From Aeromonas aquatica (lineage in GTDB: Bacteria > Pseudomonadota > Gammaproteobacteria > Enterobacterales > Aeromonadaceae): a DNA stretch of 36,850 nt. Position numbers and translations under genes: made by a program. This document shows, piece after piece, positions 27,489 through 34,490 of the stretch; the stretch's first letter is position 1; every line of letters begins with the position of its first letter. Under the pieces are notes generated by a model that was given only the letters and a program-made list of their open reading frames with translations, was not told where the DNA came from and ran no database searches. The stretch covers positions 1 to 36,850 of the forward strand of contig NZ_JRGL01000029.1 of NCBI RefSeq assembly GCF_000764655.1, given 5' to 3'.

Positions 27489-28702
27489 GCCGCCGCCTTG
27501 TGCTGTTCAGCCTGTTGGCTGGCGGCGAACTGCTCCTCCCAGAGCTTCACCTTGAGCTCGCAGGCGTAGACGATCTGGCCGACCAGCTTCTCGCCGATCC
27601 CCTTGACCTTGTTCAACTGATTGCCCTGGTGACTCATCACCTTGTAGAGGGTGTCGATTCCGGCCTCCTCCAGCGGCTTGATGGTGCGCGGCGGCAGGCC
27701 GCACTCGTGGATGCTGACCGTCTTGGCCCATTCGGTGCGTGGCTGCAGGTGGGGATGGCTCAGCTCCAGAGCCTCCTGCATAAAGGCGAAGATGTCCCGG
27801 GTCATCTCGTCCGGGGCCCCGGCACCATAGGGCGTCGGGTAGATGGGGTTCATCCACTGGCTCAACATGACCGAGCAGCCGGAGCCATCGGACTTCATGG
27901 CGTGCAGCTTCCAGTTGAGGTCGTTGATGAGGTAGGGGAGGTTGGATTTCAGGCCGTGATCCACCAGGTAGACGTTCCAGAGCGTGCCATCCTCACCCTT
28001 GTAGGTGTTGGCGAGGTGCTTGTGCCAGACCAGCTTGGCGACGCGGCTGCTCTCCAGCTCCATGATGACAGTGTGGCGGCGCTCCAGCTCGCGATCCTGC
28101 TCGTTGATAGCGCCCAGCAGCTCGTTGATGCGGCGCTCCAGCGTCAAAACTTCAGCGCGGTAAGCGGCCTCGTTGCTCTTGTGCTTGGCGATCGCGGTGC
28201 GCTGATCCTCCAGCAGCTCGTTCTTTTCCTTGATGCGGCGCTTCATGCCGGCCGGGTCCATGGCGTTGAGGTCGGCCAGTTGGCGCTCGAGCTGGCGGGC
28301 GCTGTACTGCAGGGTGCTGTATTTGGTCCGGACGTCGTTCAGGGTGCGCTGCAGCTTGTAGAGCTCGGCGTCCTTGGCTTCCAACTCAGCGGCGCCTTCT
28401 TGTCGTGCGGCAGCGATGCGCTGCTCGGCTTCGGCGACTTGCTGGCTCAGCTCGTTGACCAGGGCCGCCTGGGTGAGCAGCTCGCCATCCCGAGCTTCCA
28501 GTTGGTCGATCAGCTCGTTGAACTCGTCGATGTGGGCATTGGCGGCCTCGCTGATCATGATCAGGTTGGCGTTGAGCAGGGTTTCGAAGCTGCCGATGGC
28601 GGCCTTGGCCGGGCCATCCGGCATCAACAGGATGTTGCGGATCTGGCTGGTGAGGGTGTTCAGGGCAAGGCTGGTCGCCTCGCTGGGGTTCAGCGTGGTC
28701 AT
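27485..28702 (-). CDS. coiled-coil protein with C-terminal RNA-polymerase-alpha-CTD-like domain
   Basis: This 405-aa protein has three visible parts. Residues about 50-215 are strongly heptad-like coiled coil (LIDQLEARDGELL ... LERRINELLGAINEQDRELERR). A globular middle (about 225-325) contains WHKHLANTYKGEDGTLWNVYLVDHGLKSNLPYLINDL. Residues about 330-382 (ECGLPPRTIKPLEEAGIDTLYKV ... LNKVKGIGEKLVGQI) have the helix-hairpin-helix pattern of the RNA polymerase alpha C-terminal domain. Function unknown. I chose the ATG at 28702 because it has the prophage's AGGACCCAGACC leader; the frame is open 12 codons further up. It lies between recT-side genes and the methyltransferase. Confidence 0.7.
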   Translation of the reverse strand: MTTLNPSEATSLALNTLTSQIRNILLMPDGPAKAAIGSFETLLNANLIMISEAANAHIDEFNELIDQLEARDGELLTQAALVNELSQQVAEAEQRIAAARQEGAAELEAKDAELYKLQRTLNDVRTKYSTLQYSARQLERQLADLNAMDPAGMKRRIKEKNELLEDQRTAIAKHKSNEAAYRAEVLTLERRINELLGAINEQDRELERRHTVIMELESSRVAKLVWHKHLANTYKGEDGTLWNVYLVDHGLKSNLPYLINDLNWKLHAMKSDGSGCSVMLSQWMNPIYPTPYGAGAPDEMTRDIFAFMQEALELSHPHLQPRTEWAKTVSIHECGLPPRTIKPLEEAGIDTLYKVMSHQGNQLNKVKGIGEKLVGQIVYACELKVKLWEEQFAASQQAEQHKAAA

Positions 28703-28756
28703 GGTCTGGGTCCTGTTGGGAAAGAAAAAGCCCAGCAAGTTCTGGGCTTTGGTTGG

Positions 28757-29497
28757 TTAGTCGTCGTAGCTCTCGATAATGAGGTCGTAGTTGTGCTGGT
28801 GTTCACCCTGATCCAGGTTCACCTTGGATTTCATGGCGTAGGCGGCCATCAGCTTGCGCTCAGCTCCGTAGAATGGGCCAACACACTTCTTGGATTTAAC
28901 GTTATCCTCGTCGATTTTCATGGAGTAAATGCAGCCCTCTTTGTCGAGGTCGAGCTGATATTCGCAGCGGTATTTATCCATATCCGCTTCTTTGCCGATG
29001 TAGATGTGACGATACCCATAGGAGGATTCTTCGATAATGAGCGTCATCTCCTCGTCAACGTGATCACCTTCGCCGTATTGGGTGATCGATTTGCGAACCG
29101 CATCGAGCACCCATGACAAGGTAATTTCTTCTGGAAGCTCGCTCATGATCTCCTGGATTTCCTTATCCAGCACCTCTGCCAGGCGCTGGTCATAGAACTC
29201 GGTCGCTGCCATGCGCAGGCGCTTGGTCACGAAGTCGTGATAGCTGGGGAAGTCGCTCAGATCATCGATGTTCGGCATGATGGCCTTGGTCAACGCCTCT
29301 TTCACTGCCTTACCAACATCGCCATATTCGCGTAAAACATCCCGAGCGCAGTCGTCGATCAACTTGTCGGCGTACTTACCGAGCGCTTGTTCAAGGGCGC
29401 CGCTCTGGATTTTCTGCTGCAGGACGCTACCGAACATAGTCTGAACGGTGGCGCTGCTGGGGTCTATTATGGGGGTAAACTCGTTTGCTTCGGTCAT
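28757..29497 (-). CDS. 246-aa acidic phage protein of unknown function
   Basis: This 246-aa, Asp/Glu-rich soluble protein has a helical N-terminal two thirds (VQTMFGSVLQQKIQSGALEQALGKYADKLIDDCAR) and a beta-rich C-terminal third (YRHIYIGKEADMDKYRCEYQLDLDKEGCIYSMKID) with two Cys. I recognise no family. The start codon carries AGGACCCAACC, the leader shared with other genes of this prophage. It sits between recT and the coiled-coil gene, so it belongs to the early recombination operon. Confidence 0.7.
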   Translation of the reverse strand: MTEANEFTPIIDPSSATVQTMFGSVLQQKIQSGALEQALGKYADKLIDDCARDVLREYGDVGKAVKEALTKAIMPNIDDLSDFPSYHDFVTKRLRMAATEFYDQRLAEVLDKEIQEIMSELPEEITLSWVLDAVRKSITQYGEGDHVDEEMTLIIEESSYGYRHIYIGKEADMDKYRCEYQLDLDKEGCIYSMKIDEDNVKSKKCVGPFYGAERKLMAAYAMKSKVNLDQGEHQHNYDLIIESYDD

Positions 29498-29548
29498 GGT
29501 TGGGTCCTTGGAGGAAGTGCCCGCCGGTTAGCGGGCATGGGAGGTGGT

Positions 29549-30601
29549 TTAAGCAGCTTTCTTGGTACTGAGCCCAAGGCGGTCGACGTTTTTCTGGTAG
29601 ATGCCAGATGCTGACTTCTTCTGTTCAGTGTTAAGGCGGGGACCCAGCTGACTGACCTCGGTAACCAGGGTTTTCATCTCTGAACCAGACTGAGCGAGAT
29701 CCATCTTGAACAGGATGTCGGCGAGGAGGTCTTCTGCTTCGAGGTCCTTTGGCTCACTTTGCTCATCGGTATCTGAAATGGGCTCCACCGCGGGTTCATT
29801 TCCTGCGCCGACGACCTGGGCTTCACCTTCGATAACTTGTCCTTTTTGCTGCTGGGCACGGCGCTCGGCCGCTTTACGGGTGAGCTCTGCTTTTGCGTCA
29901 GCACCGCTTTGCGGGCCGTCACTTGGAGGCGTCACGTCGATCTCCTCCAATTCATCGACAGAGTAAACTCCCAGGATTACATCCGGGGTGTAGAGCCTTG
30001 CCCAGCGTTTGACACCCAGATATGCAAGCTGTTGCTTGGGGTCATCTGCCCAAAGGGTGGAGTTTCGAGTGCGGGCCTGTTGGAGCAACAGGGTCACTTC
30101 ACGGGATTGGCCGCTGGAAAGGTGTGCGATGATCTTGACCCCACAACCCGCCTCATCGGCAAAGGTCCAGTCAGGCACTCGATACTCGACAGGTTTCCCA
30201 TCTTTCTCTTTTCGGATCACTTTGAATTTACCGATCACTCGCTCCCAGGGTCCGAAGAACTCGTAGTCAAAGCGTCCCTTGATTGCACCGGAGTTGACCA
30301 CAATCGCGTTGACCAGCTGGGCTTCATAACCGAGCGTGCCATTGACCAGATGGGTCTTCTGCGCAACGGGGAACGGGTTCATCCCCCACTGGATGGCCTG
30401 CAGGCAGATTGCAAAGCAGTCAGCTTTGTTCCCACGTAAGTGCTGGGGAACGGTGGTCTTTCCGCTGGCCATCATGTCGGCCATCTTGTCGATGCTCGCC
30501 ATGAAATCGACGTTCATCATCAGGTTCAGCATGTTGGCTTGCCCACGTTCATTGGCCAACACGGGGTTGGCTTCTTGGGTTGCTACTTGGTTATTCATCA
30601 T
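29549..30601 (-). CDS. recT: RecT-family single-strand annealing protein
   Basis: This 350-aa protein belongs to the RecT family, which binds single-stranded DNA and anneals complementary strands after RecE resection. The core lies at about residues 40-235: GNKADCFAICLQAIQWGMNPFPVAQKTHLVNGTLGYEAQLVNAIVVNSGAIKGRFDYEF, then DDPKQQLAYLGVKRWARLYTPDVILGVYSVDE. The last 110 residues are a low-complexity, acidic tail (KAAERRAQQQKGQVIEGEAQ ... TDEQSEPKDLEAEDL), probably flexible. Its ATG overlaps the recE stop (ATGA), the classic recE-recT coupling. Confidence 0.92.
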   Translation of the reverse strand: MMNNQVATQEANPVLANERGQANMLNLMMNVDFMASIDKMADMMASGKTTVPQHLRGNKADCFAICLQAIQWGMNPFPVAQKTHLVNGTLGYEAQLVNAIVVNSGAIKGRFDYEFFGPWERVIGKFKVIRKEKDGKPVEYRVPDWTFADEAGCGVKIIAHLSSGQSREVTLLLQQARTRNSTLWADDPKQQLAYLGVKRWARLYTPDVILGVYSVDELEEIDVTPPSDGPQSGADAKAELTRKAAERRAQQQKGQVIEGEAQVVGAGNEPAVEPISDTDEQSEPKDLEAEDLLADILFKMDLAQSGSEMKTLVTEVSQLGPRLNTEQKKSASGIYQKNVDRLGLSTKKAA

Positions 30602-32268
30602 GCTGCCTCGCTACCGAAGAGGTTGTCAGGAAGGGCATCAAGCGGCCGCTCAACGTCAGTGACTTGTGTGAGCGTGATACCACTCTCGTCTTCATTGAGG
30701 GTGTTGCGTTCGGCGTTGGCCTGGAACGAGGGGACGACAATCTCACCCATGCCATCGTGACCCGGCCAGTAGTTGTCTTGGCTCCAACGGACCACGTTAC
30801 GCACTGCCATGTTGCGCAACTCCAGCGCACGGCGCTGGTCGTCCTGACCGTAGTAGTAGACGCCTACCAGAATGGGCTTGAACACATCGCGGCCCAGTGG
30901 ACCATCTTTCTCAACGGCGATGAAAACGAAACTGGGCTTGTGGCCGGTCAGGATTTCATAGCCATCGGAGTAGTGGGCATCCTGCACGTGATAGTTGTGG
31001 GAGCTACCATCTCGTGCGAACCCGCTGGGGCTGGCGTTGCGCACGAACTTGAGGTCAACCAGAACGTGATCGGGGCGCATCCAGTCTGGACGGCACTTGA
31101 GCAGGGCTTTGGTTTCGGAGTGATGCCAGTAGAGACTGGACTCTGCAACTCCTTCATCCAGCAGCACAGCAGCTTCGGGATGAGCCAAGACGGCCTCTCG
31201 ATAGCGGAGGGCGTGCTGATACTCGTTGGCCGTCAACACCTCGCGTCCGCCGGCCTCTTGCATGAATTGCTCTTTGAGCTCATCGAGGAACACAGCATCA
31301 GGGTTGAAAGTTCGGATCCGCTCGGCCATTTCAGCCTTGGTGCCATTCAAGGGGAGTGGACTGGGCAGGGCATTGATATGTGATGCGTGCTCCGCCTGCT
31401 GGATGCCCAGCAGGGCGTAGTTCTCGAGCACAGCTTGATAGCCGCCAGACGTTTTGATGGGTTTTGGCAGGCTGTCGTGGTAAGCCTTGATGCAGGCTTT
31501 GAGCGCAGCGCCAGTGCGCTTGTCATCTTCGCCCAGGGTCTGGAATGCTTCTGGCAGCAGCTCATAGGCAGCTTCGTGCTCACCCACTCCTTTTCCTGCA
31601 TCAATGGGCTTTGGCAGCTTGCTGTTGTGTTCCTCGATGGCCTGGACCAGTTCCTCGATGGCAGGTTTCTGCTCGAGGCTCTCGTTGTATTCCTGAATGA
31701 CGGCCTTCATCTGTTCGGCTCCAGCCAGGGCATGAGCAGGCCACTCAGGCTCAACGATGAACTCGCTGTTGAAGTCATCGAACTCAAGCACGATCTTATG
31801 CAGGATCTTGCCCTCACGCAGGGCTGCAGTTTGCTTCTGGTCGTTGCCTTCAACCTGGTAGTAGTGGTAGTGCTGGCCAGACACCAAAGCCCAATCTATG
31901 CCGCTCTTGGATAATCCAGGCCCACCGTGGTAGGCATCGCCGGGGATTCCGGGGTAAATGCCAGGGCCTGCCGGCTCGAACTTGGTGACAACGGCCTCGG
32001 CGATCAGGGTTTTCTGGTTGGAGTTTTCCATGGTTGGTCCTCGTTTGTTAAATAGTGCGTCCATGGCAGCCAGCGCCTTATCCAGAGCGATTGCTTTGGC
32101 GTGGTCCATGCGCGCCTTGGATTCGGTGATGATGCGAAATTGACGCAGGTTGATGATGTGAAGCGGAGTGGGTGGGCCAACGAGCTCCGGTTCTGGGGCG
32201 TTGCTTGTTACTGCTTGTTCAGGCTCAGGCCCTCGCTCGGAATAACGGTGTTCGATGCCTAGGTGCAT
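30598..32268 (-). CDS. recE: RecE-like exonuclease VIII (PD-(D/E)XK nuclease)
   Basis: This RecE-type 5'-3' double-strand exonuclease makes 3' tails for RecT. The nuclease core is C-terminal: SKSGIDWALVSGQHYHYYQVEG, GKILHKIVLEFDDF, then CRPDWMR, VDLKF and NYHVQDAHYSDGYE, which supply the Asp, D-x-K and Q-x-A/Y motifs of E. coli RecE. The long form from the ATG at 32268 (GGGAG upstream, 15 bases after the regulator stop) is 556 aa. An in-frame ATG at 32031 has the AGGACCAACC leader and would give 477 aa containing the whole nuclease. Both could be made; the N-terminal 79 residues match nothing I know. Confidence 0.85.
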   Translation of the reverse strand: MHLGIEHRYSERGPEPEQAVTSNAPEPELVGPPTPLHIINLRQFRIITESKARMDHAKAIALDKALAAMDALFNKRGPTMENSNQKTLIAEAVVTKFEPAGPGIYPGIPGDAYHGGPGLSKSGIDWALVSGQHYHYYQVEGNDQKQTAALREGKILHKIVLEFDDFNSEFIVEPEWPAHALAGAEQMKAVIQEYNESLEQKPAIEELVQAIEEHNSKLPKPIDAGKGVGEHEAAYELLPEAFQTLGEDDKRTGAALKACIKAYHDSLPKPIKTSGGYQAVLENYALLGIQQAEHASHINALPSPLPLNGTKAEMAERIRTFNPDAVFLDELKEQFMQEAGGREVLTANEYQHALRYREAVLAHPEAAVLLDEGVAESSLYWHHSETKALLKCRPDWMRPDHVLVDLKFVRNASPSGFARDGSSHNYHVQDAHYSDGYEILTGHKPSFVFIAVEKDGPLGRDVFKPILVGVYYYGQDDQRRALELRNMAVRNVVRWSQDNYWPGHDGMGEIVVPSFQANAERNTLNEDESGITLTQVTDVERPLDALPDNLFGSEAA

Positions 32269-32282
32269 TGCTAAGGCTCCCT

Positions 32283-32558
32283 TTAAGCCGCAGCTGCTGG
32301 CTCCGCTTTCTGGCCAGTCATCAGCCAAGCGAAGTGGGCGGAAAGCTCGGGGTGCTGCGCTATCAACAGCAGGGTGCCGCCGCTGATTTCCCGGTAGTTC
32401 AGCTCGTAGTTTTTGAGCGTGGTGGGTGGGATCCCCAACATGTCGGCGAACTTCGGCCGGCTGAGGCCTAGGTGTTCACGCAACTGGCGCAGGCGCTTGC
32501 GGCAAGCATCATTGAGCGGGGGGATGGTCAGGTTGCTTTGGTCGGTACGCTTTTTCAT
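32283..32558 (-). CDS. XRE-type helix-turn-helix regulator
   Basis: This 91-aa protein is a single HTH_3-type DNA-binding domain (RKRLRQLREHLGLSRPKFADMLGIPPTTLKNYELNYREISGGTLLLIA, about residues 20-67), with a recognition helix around PPTTLKNYE and an Ala-rich end. It lacks a dimerisation or protease domain. The start has AGGACCCAGACC, identical over 15 bases to the start of the coiled-coil gene. Tandem hairpins lie directly upstream of its leader. It may control the recE operon, whose first gene it precedes by 15 bases. Confidence 0.8.
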   Translation of the reverse strand: MKKRTDQSNLTIPPLNDACRKRLRQLREHLGLSRPKFADMLGIPPTTLKNYELNYREISGGTLLLIAQHPELSAHFAWLMTGQKAEPAAAA

Positions 32559-32580
32559 GGTCTGGGTCCTGTGGTGGTTA

Positions 32581-32637
32581 TCCGAAGGCGGCCACGGCTA
32601 CACCAGAGCCACCTTCGGATACCGGCTCGCAAGCCGG
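32581..32637 (-). repeat. two tandem hairpins upstream of the XRE gene
   Basis: The first is a 12-bp stem with one mismatch (32581-32592 with 32608-32619, TCCGAAGG arms). The second is CCGGCT/AGCCGG with a 4-base loop (32622-32637). Both would lie in the 5' leader of the XRE gene. Neither has a U-tract. They may be an operator, a processing site or an attenuator. Confidence 0.5.
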
Positions 32638-32644
32638 CACCGCG

Positions 32645-32782
32645 TCACCTTCTGGCCCCACATTCCGGATTGAACGGGTTAGCGGGGATCTGCCGGGCCA
32701 GCAGATTGCGTGCGGTGACTGCCCAATCCAGGTTGTTAAAGAGCGTGCTCAGCCGAATTTGGCGTGAGCGAAGCCAAAGCAT
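32645..32782 (-). CDS. possible 45-aa phage peptide
   Basis: The frame runs from an ATG at 32782 to a TGA and encodes 45 residues with a protein-like pattern (LFNNLDWAVTARNLLARQIPANPFNPE). The frame is open further upstream into the end of the 81-aa gene, so the true start is uncertain. AAGG lies directly against the ATG, not at a good spacing. Treat as a candidate. Confidence 0.3.
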   Translation of the reverse strand: MLWLRSRQIRLSTLFNNLDWAVTARNLLARQIPANPFNPECGARR

Positions 32783-32844
32783 CCTTGCGGTGCTTGAGAA
32801 AGAGGCTTTGGCTACGGCGCTATTAGGGAAGCGCCAGACCCGGG

Positions 32845-33090
32845 TCAGACGGCGTTGCGGTGGAACTCGGCGCGCCAGTGGAGGAGGGCGCTGTGCTTGG
32901 TAAATCCAGTGGTGCGCCTCTGGGCTGCTCGGGCCGCAACGATGTGGTGTTGCTCAGCGGCCAGCATGGCGATGACAACTTTTTGCTTAATCGCACGGCG
33001 GCGGGCGGTATTACCGTTCAACTTATCGGCGATCGACATCAGGATGTGGTCGGCGCGTTGTGCGGCTCTGGAAAAAATGCTCTCTGCCAT
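32845..33090 (-). CDS. 81-aa basic phage protein of unknown function
   Basis: This 81-aa, Arg/Ala/His-rich protein is mostly helical (IFSRAAQRADHILMSIADKLNG; RRRAIKQKVVIAMLAAEQHHIVAARAAQRR). AGGAG lies 9 bases before the ATG. No family is recognised. Its charge would allow nucleic-acid binding, but that is inference. A gene-less AGGACCAACC leader lies 20-30 bases upstream of its start. Confidence 0.55.
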   Translation of the reverse strand: MAESIFSRAAQRADHILMSIADKLNGNTARRRAIKQKVVIAMLAAEQHHIVAARAAQRRTTGFTKHSALLHWRAEFHRNAV

Positions 33091-33112
33091 GGTACATTTG
33101 CTCCTGTTGACG

Positions 33113-33298
33113 GGTTGGTCCTCGTTAACTCCTTCCTCGCTTTGGCTTGGATGGGTCCTGATTGTTGGGGTTGGTCCCCTGGCAATCTATCTTGGCCGGG
33201 GTGGTTCCCGGTCCTTCAAAGCCCGCCTTGTGCGGGCTTTGTCGTTCTTACGCGCTGGTCAGGCGCCTTCTACTTTTCCCTGGTTAGGGGCGGGTCCT
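33113..33298 (-). repeat. cluster of gene-less AGGACC leader copies
   Basis: Read on the minus strand, the segment contains AGGACCAACC (33113-33122), AGGACCCATCC (33149-33159), GGACCAACC (33170-33178) and AGGACCCGCCC (33288-33298). None is followed by a start codon at the usual distance. They resemble the translation-start cassette of intact prophage genes and may be relics of lost small genes. Confidence 0.45.
33218..33240 (-). terminator. terminator-like hairpin in the left early arm
   Basis: AAAGCCCGC and GCGGGCTTT form a 9-bp perfect stem with a 5-base loop. On the minus strand, the direction of the operon, no clear U-run follows; on the plus strand it is followed by GTCGTTCTT. It could be a site of phage antitermination control or a transcript-processing hairpin. 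Confidence 0.45.
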
Positions 33299-33353
33299 GT
33301 TGCTGGTGGTCGATGATTCGTCTCAACCGGTTGAGCACTGCGGCAATGCTCAT
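33270..33353 (-). CDS. possible 27-aa phage peptide
   Basis: An ATG at 33353 opens a 27-codon frame (MSIAAVLNRLRRIIDHQQQDP... to TAG) that would form an amphipathic helix. GGGAG lies 12 bases upstream, a long spacing. The gene would overlap the CTCAACCGGTTGAG palindrome. Weakly supported. Confidence 0.25.
   Translation of the reverse strand: MSIAAVLNRLRRIIDHQQQDPPLTREK
33322..33335. repeat. 14-bp perfect palindrome CTCAACCGGTTGAG
   Basis: It is a perfect palindrome in the left early arm, with one arm (CGGTTGAG) repeated directly at 33355-33362. The arrangement, 27 bases apart, suggests a protein-binding site, although it overlaps a possible small peptide gene. Confidence 0.35.
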
Positions 33354-33390
33354 GCGGTTGAGTGCTCCCGCGCTCGGCGGGAGCATCTGG

Positions 33391-33570
33391 TTACGCTGCA
33401 GCTTGCAGGCAGGCTGCACGGGCCTTGTGTTCTATACCGGCCTCGGTCTTGACGGTGTAGAACAGGCCGCCACCGCGGCGTTTGCCGAGGTCAGTGATGT
33501 TGGTGATCACTGCCGGAACGGTGACGCGGGTCCGGGGGTTGGTGTACTGCACTGGATCGTTCACTTTCAT
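33391..33570 (-). CDS. 59-aa phage protein of unknown function
   Basis: This is a 59-aa protein starting MKVNDPVQYTNPRTRVTVPAVI, followed by a Lys/Arg/Gly turn (DLGKRRGGG) and a short beta strand, then an Ala-rich end. It looks like a small beta-barrel (SH3/KOW-like), but this is only an impression. The start is fixed by AGGACCAACC directly before the ATG at 33570; the frame is open further upstream. It is the first gene of the leftward early operon, downstream of the promoter at 33676-33704. Confidence 0.65.
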   Translation of the reverse strand: MKVNDPVQYTNPRTRVTVPAVITNITDLGKRRGGGLFYTVKTEAGIEHKARAACLQAAA

Positions 33571-33675
33571 GGTTGGTCCTCTGGTTTGGTTGAATGCGGT
33601 CCAATGTCCTACTCTGGCCATTTGGTTCGGAGGTATTACCTATGTCTGGATGGTTAGGCAAACCTTACGAAATGC

Positions 33676-33704
33676 ATGATAGGAAGTAATAACTAACAAT
33701 GCAA
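33676..33704 (-). promoter_or_regulatory. leftward early promoter (PL-like)
   Basis: On the minus strand TTGCAT (-35, at 33699-33704) and TATCAT (-10, at 33676-33681) are separated by exactly 17 bases. It would drive the leftward early genes starting at 33570. Half-sites related to the operator-like repeats lie in its spacer. Confidence 0.65.
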
Positions 33705-33712
33705 TAGTTTGG

Positions 33713-33730
33713 TAAGTAATTTTTAACTAA
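33713..33730. promoter_or_regulatory. operator-like site at the left promoter
   Basis: TAAGTAATTTTTAACTAA shares 12 of 18 positions with the inverted-repeat site in the right promoter (34499-34516, read on the minus strand), with identical end half-sites (AGTAA ... AACTAA). It lies just upstream of the PL-like -35 box. Binding by the repressor or Cro-like protein is inferred. Confidence 0.45.
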
Positions 33731-33766
33731 TGGGCACTGGTACGACTTTCATGATGAAAAATGGGT

Positions 33767-33792
33767 AAAAAAAACCCGCCAGGAGGCGGGTT
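33767..33792 (-). terminator. intrinsic terminator of the repressor gene
   Basis: AACCCGCC and GGCGGGTT form an 8-bp stem with an AGGA loop. On the minus strand it is followed by a run of Ts, 22 bases after the repressor stop. Confidence 0.85.
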
Positions 33793-33813
33793 GATCGTGT
33801 GAGGGTAGGGATG

Positions 33814-34452
33814 TTAAGCGCGGCGTAGCTCGATCATTTTTCCGAGGATAGTTGCGTCTTTTGCCTTGAGGAAGCCGAAGTGTGGATCGTCAGCAACTAA
33901 GTTCATACCGTCGATAGCGTTCTTTGCACGCAGCAACAAGAACTTATCTTTGTACTGGATTAATGCAATGTCACCACTATCCAGTTTGCGATGGGTCGGA
34001 CTCATATCGACGATAATCAAGTCGCCCTTATGGATGCCACTTGTGGCTAGATCTTCATTTTCTGCGACAACCGCGCACAAATGTCCACCATCCTCCACAA
34101 CAAGATGCCGGCCTGTGTCTATCAAGGGGATGGCATCGCTGGGTTGGCCAACCATGTCCTTCAATTCCCAGATCGGGACTTTAGAGACAGCAGTGCTGGA
34201 TGCGTAGTCTGTGCTGCTCTTACCTACGAACAGCCATATCGGGTCACAACCCAATATTCTAGAGATGCTGAGTAAGCTACTGATTCTTGGGTCGCTGGTG
34301 TTGCCGTGAATGATGGCGCTCAAGGTCGGTTTGGAAAGTCCGGTTTTTCTTGCCAGGTCGGCAGCCGTAAATCCGCGCTCCTCCATTAACTGCTGGAGTC
34401 TTACGTTAAAGGAAGACATCAATTCCACCATATCGTTAGATTCAACAAACAT
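33814..34452 (-). CDS. CI-like phage repressor with a degenerate S24/LexA-like domain
   Basis: This 212-aa protein has an N-terminal HTH (LQQLMEERGFTAADLARKTGLSKPTLSAIIHGN, about residues 17-50) and a C-terminal LexA/CI fold (GHLCAVVAENEDLATSGIHKGDLIIVD ... GDIALIQYKDKFLLLRAK). Against the usual GDSMxPTIxxGD box the catalytic Ser position reads Leu, and the catalytic Lys position in the following strand is also not Lys. No Ala-Gly or Cys-Gly bond is present. It may therefore not self-cleave. Start choices are 34452, 34431 and 34419. CATAAT lies 6 bases before 34452, which would fit a leaderless transcript as in lambda PRM. Confidence 0.85.
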   Translation of the reverse strand: MFVESNDMVELMSSFNVRLQQLMEERGFTAADLARKTGLSKPTLSAIIHGNTSDPRISSLLSISRILGCDPIWLFVGKSSTDYASSTAVSKVPIWELKDMVGQPSDAIPLIDTGRHLVVEDGGHLCAVVAENEDLATSGIHKGDLIIVDMSPTHRKLDSGDIALIQYKDKFLLLRAKNAIDGMNLVADDPHFGFLKAKDATILGKMIELRRA

Positions 34453-34490
34453 ACTGCATTATGCCTTGCCAGCTGTAAGGTTTGTTTTCG

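Noticed and set aside
27500..29116. 538-codon plus-strand frame opposite the coiled-coil and 246-aa genes
   Set aside because: Its sequence is the complement of coiled-coil coding, rich in Leu/Val/Gly with no motif. The minus-strand genes have prophage start cassettes and clear domains.
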